A DNA stretch of 64,000 nucleotides from a bacterium. GTDB taxonomy: Bacteria > Zhuqueibacterota > Zhuqueibacteria > Residuimicrobiales > Oceaniaggregativiventaceae. Location: NCBI GenBank assembly GCA_029565675.1, contig JAKQNP010000028.1:1-64000 (forward strand). The letters are read 5' to 3'. Of this stretch, positions 1-8,967 are shown piece after piece (within the stretch, counting starts at the first letter, position 1; the number at the start of each line of letters is the position of its first letter). The notes beneath the pieces were generated by a model. It made no database searches. It was not told where the DNA came from and saw only the letters and a program-made list of their open reading frames with translations. Made by a program: the position numbers and the translations under genes.

Positions 1-38
1 GCTTGTTCGTCTGGTTCGCGATCAAGAGCCGTGACAGA

Positions 39-2060
39 TTAGTGGTCTCGCCTCACTGCTCTTAAAACCTCATACAGATCCGCCCCGATGCCGATGAACA
101 ACTGGCCGGCCCGGGTCTCCAGCAGGCCGCGGCCGAAGCTCATCGGCGGCCGGCGGTCGATCGCCTCGAATTGCTGCAGATCCGGCGAAACGCGGAAAAA
201 GAGCGTCTCGCTGTTGCCATAGATCCAGCCGTCCTGGCTGGCGACGAGGTTGAGAACCTTGCCGGCACCGGCAGAACGCTGGCCGATCGTCTGTTGTTTT
301 TCCAAATCGAAGATGAACAGATTGGAATCCGCGGCACCGATTAACCGGTTATCCGGCATCCACAGAAGGTCCCACATTTCCTGAGCGCCTGCAATCGCCT
401 GACGCTCCCAAATTTTCTCTCGTTTGACCATATCCCAGGCGAATAGCTTGGCCTCGGTCGCCGTTGGTTTGGCACCCAGTCCGCCGGTCACGCTGGTGGC
501 ACCGTACAAGGTGCCTTTGCCGTCACCGGTCAGAGCAAAAACCGCTTGATCGGGCACGATATGGCGGAAAACCGCAAATTCCTCGCTCTCCGGATCGAAC
601 ACCGTGAGCGTACCGCCGAGAATGCCATATTCGGGGGTGGTGCCGAAATAGAGTTTGCCGTCCTCACCGACGTAGGTGGCAGCGAAACGATCCTGGTCGT
701 GTCCGATCGGCCCTATGACCCGCGGATTGGCATCGGGACCGCCGCCCGGCAGCCATTCACGTGACGGATCATAGACCGATAAGCGCGCATGGGTATAGTG
801 ACCGAGGTAGTATTTGCCCTGATAAGGGGCGATAACCCGCATCTGGCCGCCGAAATTGACCGCAGCACCAAAGGAAGTGAGCCGATCGCTGGCTGGATCG
901 TAGATAAAAAAGCCCTGATTGATATAACTGCCGCCGGCCACCGCTCCGTCGACGCCCTCGTAAAGAGCAAAAATATCCATGCCCGAGCCGGTAAATATAC
1001 CTGATCTTTCCACGATCACCTCGTTGCGCTCGAGGTCAAAAACGCGATAGGTGGCAAAATAGTCGCGGCAAAAGAGAAAGCGGTCCTGCGCCAGCCCGAA
1101 CGGCACGCCCACGCCTGCAGCGACCAGGGTCATCTCATTGCGGCTATAATCATAGCGATAGAGATTGTCGCCGGGCGTGATGCCGAAATAGAGCGCCTCA
1201 CCAACCTCGACAAAATTGTCGTAATTCATCAGGCCGAAACCGGCGCCCGGTTCGGGGACATCCACTTCGCGCAGCAACTCGCAAGATTCCGGATCGAAAA
1301 AGAGCAGTTTTTCCATCGGCGAGACCACTGCCATCAGCATGTTGCCAACACGATCCGTGTGATAGACAAACGAAGTGTGCCGATATTTTTCAGGTAAAAT
1401 GGATCTTTTTTCACCGCTCTCCACATCCACACGCACCAACGCCGCATGCGCCCCCACCCCGCAAAAAATCTTGCCCGGAAAACGGGCATTTACATGGCGA
1501 ACATAGTTTTCACCCTCCACAACGGAGCCATAATTGTAAAATGAACCGTCCTGCGGATCGTAGCGCAAAAGCGCGGCTTCGGGATAGGTGCCGAAATAGA
1601 CACAGCCGTCGTCGCCGATATCCGCGCTCCAGATGAAATAAAACTCTTCGCCGTTCGGCCGGGGAATGGGGATGGGCAACAGCTTGTCCTGCTCCCCATC
1701 ATAGCGATACAGAATACCGGGCTGGTGGCTGCCGATGTAGAGCTGGTCTGCTTTTCTGACCATCGCCCAGGCGCCCATGGCACCGTCGAGGTCGAGCATC
1801 CTGGTCTTGCCGGTTGAGGGTTGAAAGTTGACCACCCATCCGTCAGCATAGTTGTGGGTGGTCTGCAGCAAAGAGGCATCGGCACCGTTTTGCGGGTCGA
1901 GCAAAACCGCATTGAGCAGGGTTAGACGCCGGTCGCCGGTGCCGATTTTGCGCAATGAGATATCGTCGATCAGGGTTTTGATGGTTTTGTTTTGCTGTTC
2001 TCCGCAGCCCTGCAGCAGCAGAGCGATGAACAGCACGGTGGTCAATATCGAACGCCGCAT
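39..2060 (-). CDS. Exported lipoprotein with beta-propeller repeats
   Basis: 673 aa. The N-terminus has two arginines, a hydrophobic stretch and a lipobox ending LLQGC with the lipidated cysteine near residue 19, so it is probably a membrane-anchored lipoprotein. The rest is a series of blade-like repeats with patterns such as LYRYD, LLRYDPQDG, LFFDPES and LTVFDPES, which suggests one or two six- to eight-bladed beta-propellers. No catalytic motif is recognisable. The start is supported by AAGGA eight bases upstream. It stands alone, divergent from the SEC-C/LysE region, with element A1 just upstream. In this carbohydrate-rich setting it could bind or cleave sugars, but that is a guess from context; a scaffold or sensor role is equally possible. 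Gene identity is secure, function unknown. Confidence 0.85.
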   Translation of the reverse strand: MRRSILTTVLFIALLLQGCGEQQNKTIKTLIDDISLRKIGTGDRRLTLLNAVLLDPQNGADASLLQTTHNYADGWVVNFQPSTGKTRMLDLDGAMGAWAMVRKADQLYIGSHQPGILYRYDGEQDKLLPIPIPRPNGEEFYFIWSADIGDDGCVYFGTYPEAALLRYDPQDGSFYNYGSVVEGENYVRHVNARFPGKIFCGVGAHAALVRVDVESGEKRSILPEKYRHTSFVYHTDRVGNMLMAVVSPMEKLLFFDPESCELLREVDVPEPGAGFGLMNYDNFVEVGEALYFGITPGDNLYRYDYSRNEMTLVAAGVGVPFGLAQDRFLFCRDYFATYRVFDLERNEVIVERSGIFTGSGMDIFALYEGVDGAVAGGSYINQGFFIYDPASDRLTSFGAAVNFGGQMRVIAPYQGKYYLGHYTHARLSVYDPSREWLPGGGPDANPRVIGPIGHDQDRFAATYVGEDGKLYFGTTPEYGILGGTLTVFDPESEEFAVFRHIVPDQAVFALTGDGKGTLYGATSVTGGLGAKPTATEAKLFAWDMVKREKIWERQAIAGAQEMWDLLWMPDNRLIGAADSNLFIFDLEKQQTIGQRSAGAGKVLNLVASQDGWIYGNSETLFFRVSPDLQQFEAIDRRPPMSFGRGLLETRAGQLFIGIGADLYEVLRAVRRDH

Positions 2061-2090
2061 GGGGTTTTCCTTTCAATGGTCAGGCGATGT

Positions 2091-2230
2091 CCCAGATTCG
2101 GTGTTAACCGAATCAAAAAACATTCAATCGCTTATTCTTGATGCGGTTGCGAAAAGGTCGCTTTTCACCCAACGCGCATTGCCAACAGATTGATTTTCTT
2201 TAAGATCCGGTGCTGCGCACCGAATCCGGG
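2091..2230 (+). repeat. Element A, copy 1 (MITE-like, 140 bp)
   Basis: Begins CCCAGATTCGGTG and ends CACCGAATCCGGG, which are inverted repeats of each other at 12 of 13 positions. Each end can also fold on itself: GATTCGG-TGTTAA-CCGAATC on the left and GATCCGGTGC-TGC-GCACCGAATC on the right. The inner segments TTCAATC and GATTGA are complementary too. Copies 2 and 3 lie at 38703-38842 and 50115-50252 in the same orientation. It carries no ORF of its own. Flanks GATGT and TATGT are a weak candidate for a 5-bp target duplication. Confidence 0.8.
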
Positions 2231-2303
2231 TATGTGTTTTGAGGGCAAGGATCTAGATTATGATAGACATTTATCGAGTCTTTTCAAAACAGAATTTCTC
2301 CGG

Positions 2304-2416
2304 GGGTCGGACCAAATTATTCTGTTGTTTATTAATTGGTTATCCGGAAAAAATGCCCAAAAATCGGCCTTAGCGAACATTTTTTAGCCTGTAATAATGC
2401 GTTTTAAGGCCGGATG
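2304..2416 (+). repeat. Element B, copy 1
   Basis: Shares GGGTCGGACCAAA and a 38-nt hairpin-like core (2348-2385) with the copy at 22622-22735. The core has AAAAAATG and CATTTTTT arms around a loop with CAAAAATCG and CCTTAGCG. It lies in the gap between element A1 and the SEC-C peptide. Function unknown; the T-run arm could act as a terminator in one orientation. Confidence 0.6.
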
Positions 2417-2535
2417 AGGATAATAAATTGATTTTTGCTTTTTTGCTTTTTTTATCTATTATTCCTTGGTTCGACAATGCGCAACCATCCGGCCGCTTTG
2501 GCCATTCACATCCATTGAACAGCCGAGAGGATATG

Positions 2536-2685
2536 ATGAGCAGCAAGATACCGCGCAACGATCCCTGCCCATGCGGCAGCGGCAAAAAATACAAAGACCG
2601 CCGTCGGTTGCGTGAGCGCAACGGACACGACTTTGCTTTGCGGCCATCGACCCGAACGCATCAGCTGTTAAGATCGCTTGATTAA
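2536..2685 (+). CDS. Short SEC-C motif peptide with two zinc ligands lost
   Basis: 49 aa. Residues 7-20 read RNDPCPCGSGKKYK, the SEC-C zinc motif found at the C-terminus of SecA and in many small proteins. The family pattern is CxC-x8-CC or CxC-x8-HC. Here the last two ligands are RR (KDRRR), so zinc should not bind normally. Both replacements fit T-to-C changes in cysteine codons. GAGAGG sits five bases before the ATG at 2536; an in-frame ATG at 2533 is too close to it. The C-terminal half matches nothing recognised. It may be a decaying remnant of a longer SEC-C gene, possibly still translated. Elements A1 and B1 lie directly upstream. Confidence 0.5.
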   Translation: MSSKIPRNDPCPCGSGKKYKDRRRLRERNGHDFALRPSTRTHQLLRSLD

Positions 2686-2772
2686 CTTTAGCGGAGCAAG
2701 GACCTGCAGTCGGCTTCTTTCCTGGACTAGGGTCCTACCCTTAAGCAAATCCCACAACAGAGGAGCTTTTGC

Positions 2773-3414
2773 TTGGATGCCCGTTATCTGCTCTATGGCA
2801 TCACCTATGCTTTTGCCTGTGCGGTGCAGCCCGGGCCGCTGCAGTCGTATCTGATTTCGCAAACCCTGAAAAACGGCTGGCGCTCCACACTGCCCGCTGC
2901 TCTGGCGCCTGTGCTCAGCGATGGACCGATTGTTCTGCTCGTCCTGTTTTTGCTCCGCACAATTCCGACAGAACTCATCATCGGTTTGAGAATCGGCGGC
3001 GGCGCGTTTCTTCTGTTCCTCGGCATGCAGGCCTTCATTGCCTGGAAAAAAGTCGAGCCGCTCAACGTTTCGGCCGACGCCAAAAAACAAACCCTTAGTC
3101 GAGCCGTGCTGGTCAACCTGATCAATCCTTCTCCCTATCTGTCGTGGAGCCTGGTCATGGGCCCGTGGTTGTTGCAGGGCTGGCAAAGCGCCCCTGTCAA
3201 TGGAATCGCCCTGATCGCCGGTTTCTATTCGACCATGATCATCATGCTGGCAGGCATCGTCATGCTTTTTTCCTTTGCCGGCAAGCTGGGGGCAAAAGTG
3301 AGCAAAACCCTGCTGTTGATCGCAGCAATCGTCTTGTTGCTGTTCGGGATCTATCAATTGTCGATCGGCATCGCCGATCTTGTGCATGGGATACCCTTGC
3401 ACGAGATGGGTTAA
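2773..3414 (+). CDS. LysE/RhtB-family amino-acid exporter-like membrane protein
   Basis: 213 aa with about six hydrophobic segments, the usual size and topology for LysE-family exporters. The N-terminal QPGPLQSYLIS matches the family's conserved first-helix region (normally xPGP), and LVNLINPSPYLSW matches the conserved NPK/NPP-type loop before helix four. The family exports amino acids or related small molecules by secondary transport; the substrate cannot be told. The start is a TTG at 2773 preceded by GAGGAG at seven bases, a better fit than any ATG nearby. It is followed by a C-family repeat and a secreted esterase on the same strand, with no sign of translational coupling. Confidence 0.8.
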   Translation: MDARYLLYGITYAFACAVQPGPLQSYLISQTLKNGWRSTLPAALAPVLSDGPIVLLVLFLLRTIPTELIIGLRIGGGAFLLFLGMQAFIAWKKVEPLNVSADAKKQTLSRAVLVNLINPSPYLSWSLVMGPWLLQGWQSAPVNGIALIAGFYSTMIIMLAGIVMLFSFAGKLGAKVSKTLLLIAAIVLLLFGIYQLSIGIADLVHGIPLHEMG

Positions 3415-3420
3415 AACAAT

Positions 3421-3546
3421 CTGGTTCCCAGGCTCTGCCTGAGAACCCACTCCCCGGGGCTCTGCCTCGTGTTCGTTGTCGCTGTTGCCACATGATGCGG
3501 CGGCAGAGCCGGCAGACGGCGTTCCCGGCCGGAGGCCGGAAACGAG
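3421..3546 (+). repeat. Element C, copy 1 (GTTCCCAGGC family)
   Basis: Starts CTGGTTCCCAGGCTCTGCCT and ends GTTCCCGGCCGGAGGCCGGA plus AACGAG, forming imperfect terminal inverted repeats. The middle has a CGGCGGCAGAGCCG palindrome. Similar sequence occurs at 4505-4785, 54667-54770 and 54818-55137. It fills most of the gap between the LysE-like gene and the esterase gene. Confidence 0.7.
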
Positions 3547-3572
3547 TACTGGATTAATATAAGGAATCAGAC

Positions 3573-4493
3573 ATGAAGCAGATCTTATATATTTTCCTGG
3601 TCGCGCTGATCCCGGACTTTTGTGCCGGACAAAATGCCGTCCTGCCGCTGTGGGAAGGGGCAATTCCCAACCAGCAACCGTCGAATGAAGTCGAAGTGAG
3701 GGACTCGACCGACATCGTCTTCATCAGCAACGTCATCAAGCCCGATATCGCTCTCTTTCTGCCATCAAAAAAGCTGGCAACCGGCCAGGCAGTGATCATC
3801 TGCCCAGGCGGCGGCTATCGCGTGGTGGCACACGATTGGGAAGGCACCGATGTCGCCAAATGGTTGAACGGCAAAGGCATCGCCGCTCTGGTGTTGAAAT
3901 ACCGTCTGCCAGTTTCGAAAAACAACATCGTGCCCCACCGATCGCCGCTGCTCGACGCCCAGCGCGCCATCCGTCTGACCCGTTTCCATGCAAACGAATG
4001 GAACATCGATGCAGACAAAATCGGCATCATGGGATTTTCTGCCGGTGGCCATCTGGCCTCGACTGCCGGCACCCATTTCGACTGTGGCGACTCGACAGCA
4101 GCCGACCCGGTCGAGAAAATGAGCTGCCGGCCCGATTTCATGATCCTGATCTATCCGGTGATCACCCTCACCCAGACAAGCAGCCGCATGCGCTCAAAAA
4201 CTTCACTGATCGGTGACCATCCGGACGACACCCTGGTGGCCGCGTTTTCCAACGAACTGCATGTCACCAACGACGCACCGCCTGCGTTTCTTGTCCATTG
4301 CGGCGATGACGAGGTGGTGCCGGTGGAAAACAGCCTGCTGTTTTACCGGGCACTGCTGAGCCAGGGAATTCCCGCCGAACTGCATCTCTATCCAACCGGG
4401 GGGCATGGCTTCTCACTTGCCGTCAACCATCCTAACCTGGAAAATTGGACGGAGTGCTGCATCGACTGGCTTAGAAACCTGCCACAACCCTAG
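3573..4493 (+). CDS. Secreted alpha/beta-hydrolase, acetyl-xylan-esterase-like (BD-FAE type)
   Basis: 306 aa with an N-terminal signal peptide (about residues 1-19). PGGGY at 78-82 is the oxyanion-hole motif. Catalytic residues are likely Ser156 in GFSAGGH, Asp245 or Asp246 in CGDDEVVP, and His278 in GGHGF. Length and motif order match carbohydrate esterases annotated as BD-FAE or acetyl-xylan esterase, which remove acetyl or feruloyl groups from plant or algal polysaccharides in the periplasm or outside. ATG 3573 is preceded by AAGGAATC. It is a single gene flanked by C-family repeats. The esterase fold is clear; the exact substrate is inferred from family membership only. Confidence 0.85.
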   Translation: MKQILYIFLVALIPDFCAGQNAVLPLWEGAIPNQQPSNEVEVRDSTDIVFISNVIKPDIALFLPSKKLATGQAVIICPGGGYRVVAHDWEGTDVAKWLNGKGIAALVLKYRLPVSKNNIVPHRSPLLDAQRAIRLTRFHANEWNIDADKIGIMGFSAGGHLASTAGTHFDCGDSTAADPVEKMSCRPDFMILIYPVITLTQTSSRMRSKTSLIGDHPDDTLVAAFSNELHVTNDAPPAFLVHCGDDEVVPVENSLLFYRALLSQGIPAELHLYPTGGHGFSLAVNHPNLENWTECCIDWLRNLPQP

Positions 4494-4504
4494 TTCAGGT
4501 TACA

Positions 4505-4785
4505 CCTGGTTCCCAGACTTTGCATCGTGTTCATTATCTGGTTCCCAGGCTCTGCCCGGGAATTCCTTACCCGAAGCTCTGCCTCGCATTCGCTGGTGTC
4601 GTTACATCTGGTTGCCAGGCTCCGCCTGGGAACCCCTTCCCCGAAGCTCTGCCTCGCATTCACTGGCGCAGTTCAATCTGGATCCCAGGCTCTGCCTCGC
4701 CTTCGCCGGCGCTGTTGCTGCATGATCCGGCGGCAGAGCCGCCAGACAGCGTTCCCAACCAGAGGCTGGGAAAGAGGGTCAATGC
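4505..4785 (+). repeat. Element C, tandem cluster
   Basis: At least three units about 70 bp long, each starting ATCTGG(T/A)T(C/G)CCAGGCTC and running to GAAGCTCTGCCTCGCATTC, followed by a full C end (GGCGGCAGAGCCGCCAGAC ... CCAGAGGCTGGGAAAGAG). It lies between convergent genes: the esterase (+) and the RND pump (-). No coding potential is convincing here. The short palindromes CCCAGGCTCCGCCTGGG could fold as hairpins in transcripts from either side. Confidence 0.75.
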
Positions 4786-4791
4786 GGGTCA

Positions 4792-7700
4792 TCAGACTTG
4801 CTCAACTTCCCTTCCCATCAACTTGAAGCGCAGAGCTTCCAGTCCATCATAGAGAATCGGAATGACCCAAAGGGTCAAAAAGGTCGAGGCAGTCATACCG
4901 CCGATCACTCCCACAGCCAGGGGCGAAAAACGCTCAGCGCCCAATGCCCACTCCATCGCCAGCGGAAGCATGCCGACGATGGTCGACAACGAAGTCATCA
5001 TGATCGGCCGAAAACGGGTGCGCACCGATTCGAGGATCGCCGCGTGCCGCTCCATGCCCTGGGCACGGCGTTGACCGATAAAATCGATGAGAATGATCGA
5101 ATTGTTGACGACGATGCCGACCAGCAGAACCAGTCCGACCATCACCGGCATCGAGACCGGCTTGCCTGCCAGCCACAGCGCCAGAGAAACGCCGATCATG
5201 CTGAGCGGGACCGCCATTAAAACGGTGATCGGATGAACAAAAGAGCGAAACTGTGCGACCAACAGCAAATAGACGGCGATAAGCGCCACACCCAAAGCCC
5301 TGACCAGTTCAGTGCGCGATTCGGCCATATCCTTGTTTTCGCCTTCCAGCATCAGCGAATATCCCTGCGGCACAGTCAGCGATTTGACCGCTTTTGCGAC
5401 ATCGGCGGTGACAAAATTCAGCGAACGCCCCTGATGCAACGCCAAAATATCCAGGGTCGGCTCGAGGTTCTGGCGGGTGACAAGACCCTGCACCCGCATC
5501 TCGTGCTCTTTAGCGATGCTGCGCAACGGCACCGCACTGCCGTCCCGCGCCGACAGCAATCGCACCGACTCGACGTCGGATCGCTGGCGACGAAACTCGG
5601 CCGCATAACGGACCCGGATGGGGGTATTCTCACCCTGCCCGCGAAAAATACCGGCGGGAATGCCATCCAGTGCGTGCACCAGCTGCCGGGCAGCCAGGGC
5701 CGGAGGAATTCCGACTTCCAGGGCTCGATCGGTGTCGATACTGATCACCCGGTTGTGCTGATCCAACCGCCAGCTGCGATACGGATTGACCACGCCGTCT
5801 ACCAAAGCGATTTTCTGTACCACCTGATCTCCCAGTCGATCCAGAACGAGCGGATCTTCTCCCCTGATCCGCACAACAATCGACGAGGCAGTGGTCGCTT
5901 TGGCGGTGCTGCCCGATTCGCGCACCACCAAATTCTGAATATTGGGGATTTGACCCAACCTTTCGCGCAGCCGCTGCTGGATTTGCCAGATCGATTCCTT
6001 TCTGTCGGTGCGCGGCGTCCAGGTGATCGAGAGATAACCCTGCGTGGGCCCCTGCACCCCGCCGCTGCCGAACGAGTGCATCCCCGGCTCGAAGCCGATC
6101 TGATCAGAAAGCCGCACCAGTTCCGCTTCCTGCAAAATAACCTGCTCGACCTGTTCCATCACCCTCTCGGTCTCGTCGAGCGATGAACCCGGATTCGTTT
6201 CAACTGCAACAAAACTCGAACCGCCGTCCATCTTGGGCAACAACTCCATGCCGCGGCTTCGCAGCAACACCAGGCTGAAGAGCAGAAGCACGACCGCTGA
6301 AACCAGCACCAGCCATCGGCGGTTCAGGGTTTTTTGCAAAAGCCGGATATACCAGTCGCGCACAGCATCCATCAGCCGGTTCCAAGGCGCGGTTAGCTTG
6401 CCGGCCAGAGCCTCCACTCTGCCCCCCTCTCCGGAGACCATCAAAGTCAGGATTGGCACCACGATCAAGGCCACCAACAGCGACGAGACAAAGGCGATGA
6501 TCAAGGTCGATGCCAGCGGCCCAAATGTTTTGCCGACAAAGCCATACAGGAAAAGCAGAGGCACCAATACGGTCAGCGTGGTCAAATTGCCGGCCAAAAC
6601 CGCGAACTGGATCTCATTGGCGCCCTGACGAGCGGCTTCCAGAGCGCTGAGATGATCCTGGCGATGGCGGCGGGTGATATTTTCCAGCACCACGACCGCA
6701 GCGTCGACCACCATGCCCACCGCCAGAATGATCGCGGTCAGGGTGACCATGTTGACTTCGATGGCGAAAAGCTTCATGCCGGCAAAGGTGAGCAAAAACG
6801 ACAGCGGCATGGAGACCAGGACCACTGCGCCGCGCCGGATGCTGCCGAGAAAGAGAAAAATCATCACCGCTGCCAGAAACAGAGCCTGCCAGACGCTGCC
6901 CAGCATATTGTCAACCACCTGGCGGGTAAAGGAGGCGGTTTCTTCGGCTTCGATCAACTCGAGGTTTGGATAACGCCGGCCGATTTCAGCGAATTTAGCC
7001 TGCAGCGCTTCGACGACGGCCACGGTATTGGCGTTGTCCTGTTTGAACACCTGCACGGCAATGGCGGCGCGGCCGTTGACGCGAAAACGCGCCTGATCCT
7101 CGCCGCTTCCCTCCCGGATCTCCGCGACGTCGCGAAGCCGCAGGCGTTTGCCGTCAGGGGCAGTCAGGGGAATTTCCTCCAGGTCGCGCAGCGTGCGGCT
7201 CTGGCCGTCGATGCGAAACGTGTATTGGCGATCGGCGCTGCGAATTTGTCCCGCCGGCAGACTGACGTTGTGGCTCTGGATGGCTTCCACAATGGCCGCA
7301 GGCTGCAGGCGGTAAGCCTCGAGACGATTGCGGTCGATCTCAACCGCAATTTCCGGCTGATGTCCGCCGAATACATCCACCAGCGCCACTCCGGGCACGC
7401 GCTGAATTTCAGGCGCCAAAACATCCTGCGCCAGCCGGCGAACCGCGGTCAAATCCTCTGCCGACAATCCCATGGTCAGCACCGGACGATCGCTGGTGGA
7501 AAACTTGAGCACCTGCGGCTCGATGATCTCGCGCGGCAGTTTTCCGCGTATGCGGGCGACGGCATTCTGCACATCGATTGCCGCCAGTTCCACCGACAAA
7601 TCATAATCGAATTCGACCGAAACCAGCGACAGGCCGTCCTGCGAAGTGGAGGAAACCTGGTAAACACCTTCCAGAGCCGCACATTCGGTTTCGATCGGAT

Positions 7701-7893
7701 CGGAAACCAGATCGGCGACATCGGCCGCAGCCGCACCGGGATAAGAGGTCAACACATTGACCAGCGGCGGAGCCGTCTCCGGAAAAAGCTGAATCGGCAG
7801 GCTGAAATAGGCTAAAAGTCCGAACACCACCGCGGCCAGGGTCAGGGCATAGACCGTGTGGCGGTTGTCGAGAGAAAAATCGGAAAGCGTCAT
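4792..7893 (-). CDS. RND efflux pump inner-membrane subunit (HAE1/AcrB-like)
   Basis: 1033 aa, the usual size of hydrophobe/amphiphile RND pumps. TM1 lies at about residues 12-32 followed by LPIQLFPETAPP, the canonical first periplasmic segment. Two homologous halves each have a porter region and a cluster of helices. In TM4 the proton-relay motif reads GMVVDAAVVVLENI, keeping the first aspartate while the second position (D408 in AcrB) is Ala. The start at 7893 has GGAGGAGGTG just upstream, and its ATG overlaps the fusion-protein stop as ATGA, indicating translational coupling. It is the last gene of a four-gene set: tetR, tolC-like, fusion protein, pump. Substrates are unknown; drugs, bile-like compounds or metals are all possible, though the sequence is closer to drug pumps. 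Confidence 0.95.
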   Translation of the reverse strand: MTLSDFSLDNRHTVYALTLAAVVFGLLAYFSLPIQLFPETAPPLVNVLTSYPGAAAADVADLVSDPIETECAALEGVYQVSSTSQDGLSLVSVEFDYDLSVELAAIDVQNAVARIRGKLPREIIEPQVLKFSTSDRPVLTMGLSAEDLTAVRRLAQDVLAPEIQRVPGVALVDVFGGHQPEIAVEIDRNRLEAYRLQPAAIVEAIQSHNVSLPAGQIRSADRQYTFRIDGQSRTLRDLEEIPLTAPDGKRLRLRDVAEIREGSGEDQARFRVNGRAAIAVQVFKQDNANTVAVVEALQAKFAEIGRRYPNLELIEAEETASFTRQVVDNMLGSVWQALFLAAVMIFLFLGSIRRGAVVLVSMPLSFLLTFAGMKLFAIEVNMVTLTAIILAVGMVVDAAVVVLENITRRHRQDHLSALEAARQGANEIQFAVLAGNLTTLTVLVPLLFLYGFVGKTFGPLASTLIIAFVSSLLVALIVVPILTLMVSGEGGRVEALAGKLTAPWNRLMDAVRDWYIRLLQKTLNRRWLVLVSAVVLLLFSLVLLRSRGMELLPKMDGGSSFVAVETNPGSSLDETERVMEQVEQVILQEAELVRLSDQIGFEPGMHSFGSGGVQGPTQGYLSITWTPRTDRKESIWQIQQRLRERLGQIPNIQNLVVRESGSTAKATTASSIVVRIRGEDPLVLDRLGDQVVQKIALVDGVVNPYRSWRLDQHNRVISIDTDRALEVGIPPALAARQLVHALDGIPAGIFRGQGENTPIRVRYAAEFRRQRSDVESVRLLSARDGSAVPLRSIAKEHEMRVQGLVTRQNLEPTLDILALHQGRSLNFVTADVAKAVKSLTVPQGYSLMLEGENKDMAESRTELVRALGVALIAVYLLLVAQFRSFVHPITVLMAVPLSMIGVSLALWLAGKPVSMPVMVGLVLLVGIVVNNSIILIDFIGQRRAQGMERHAAILESVRTRFRPIMMTSLSTIVGMLPLAMEWALGAERFSPLAVGVIGGMTASTFLTLWVIPILYDGLEALRFKLMGREVEQV

Positions 7894-8936
7894 GGTTGCA
7901 CCTCCTCCGCCGAGACGGCATAGACCGGCACGCCGTCCCGCAGAGCGTTCAAATCGGAAATCGCGACCCGATCTTCGCCGTTCCAGGCAAACTCGACCTC
8001 GATCATCCCCGCCTCTTCGATCCCAGTTGTCACCGGTTGTTTCCAAGCACGTTCATCGCGAATCACAAAAATGCTTTCATCACCGGCAAGCGCGCCAAGC
8101 GGCAAGGCCAAAACGCTGCGCGCTTCGCGCAGGACAAAATCGACCGGTACGGCCGCGCCGAGCCGGATTTCACCTGCATCCGCTTCGAGCGGATGAATCT
8201 TGATGGTGAAGGTCCGGGAAGCGCCTTCCGCGCGCACGGCCACCTCGCTCACCGCAGCGCGATGCCGCTTGCCGGCCAAATCTTCATACTCGGCCAAAGT
8301 CTTTGGTCGAATGCCGCGCTGCAGGTCGTCATCGATCACCTCGACCTGAATCTCGACTCGATTGCCGCCGATCAACAACATAGGCTGGCCGGGCATAACG
8401 TGCTGGCCGGGCTCGACCAACCACTTAAAAACCTGCCCGACGACCGGCGAATGATCAGCGGTTCTGTCCAGCCGGGATAGAGCCTCGCGATAGGCGGCGT
8501 CGGCGCTGCCGAACGCCCGCAAACTCGTCTCAACTTGTTCGGCCGGCAGCGCGTTTTGCTCCGCCAAGCGTCGATCCGCTGCGCTGCGACGCTCCCAGTA
8601 ATCGCGCTCGACGCGCAGACGATCCACCGCTGCCTGTAAATCCGGCGCATCCAGGCGCAACAACAGATCGCCCACCTGAATACGGCCGCCTTCCGGCACG
8701 GGCAGCTCCTGAACGGTCCCCTGCACCTGCGCGATGATCTGAATCTCGCGCGCCGCATGCCAGGTGCCGAGATAGGAGATGCGTTCCTGCATATCCCTTT
8801 TCACAGGCCGGATCACGCGCACCGCCGTGGGCTGCTCAACCGCTGCCGACGGCTTTTCCCGGCAGCCCTGTAGTGATAGAAAAACGAACAGCACAAGCGT
8901 TGCCAAGCTGTATCTCACCCATTGCATCGCATTCAT
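7890..8936 (-). CDS. RND periplasmic membrane fusion lipoprotein (HlyD/AcrA family)
   Basis: 348 aa. The signal peptide ends with a lipobox (LSLQGC, Cys25). An AcrA-like order follows: a beta-barrel/lipoyl half (VQGTVQELPVPEGGRIQVGDLLLRLD, about residues 70-96), a helical hairpin (about 97-145), the second lipoyl half (DHSPVVGQVFKWLVEPGQHV, about 160-180), then barrel and membrane-proximal domains. It should bridge the pump and the outer-membrane channel. AGGAGG lies a few bases before ATG 8936. Its stop overlaps the pump start by four bases. The helical hairpin is rather short, which is typical of tripartite pumps with a deep TolC partner. Confidence 0.93.
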   Translation of the reverse strand: MNAMQWVRYSLATLVLFVFLSLQGCREKPSAAVEQPTAVRVIRPVKRDMQERISYLGTWHAAREIQIIAQVQGTVQELPVPEGGRIQVGDLLLRLDAPDLQAAVDRLRVERDYWERRSAADRRLAEQNALPAEQVETSLRAFGSADAAYREALSRLDRTADHSPVVGQVFKWLVEPGQHVMPGQPMLLIGGNRVEIQVEVIDDDLQRGIRPKTLAEYEDLAGKRHRAAVSEVAVRAEGASRTFTIKIHPLEADAGEIRLGAAVPVDFVLREARSVLALPLGALAGDESIFVIRDERAWKQPVTTGIEEAGMIEVEFAWNGEDRVAISDLNALRDGVPVYAVSAEEVQP

Positions 8937-8967
8937 GTCTTTTCCTCCTGTAACAGCGGTATCCGGC

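Noticed and set aside
2668-3663. 331-codon open frame on the minus strand
   Set aside because: Spans the LysE-like gene and the C repeat in antisense; no recognisable features.
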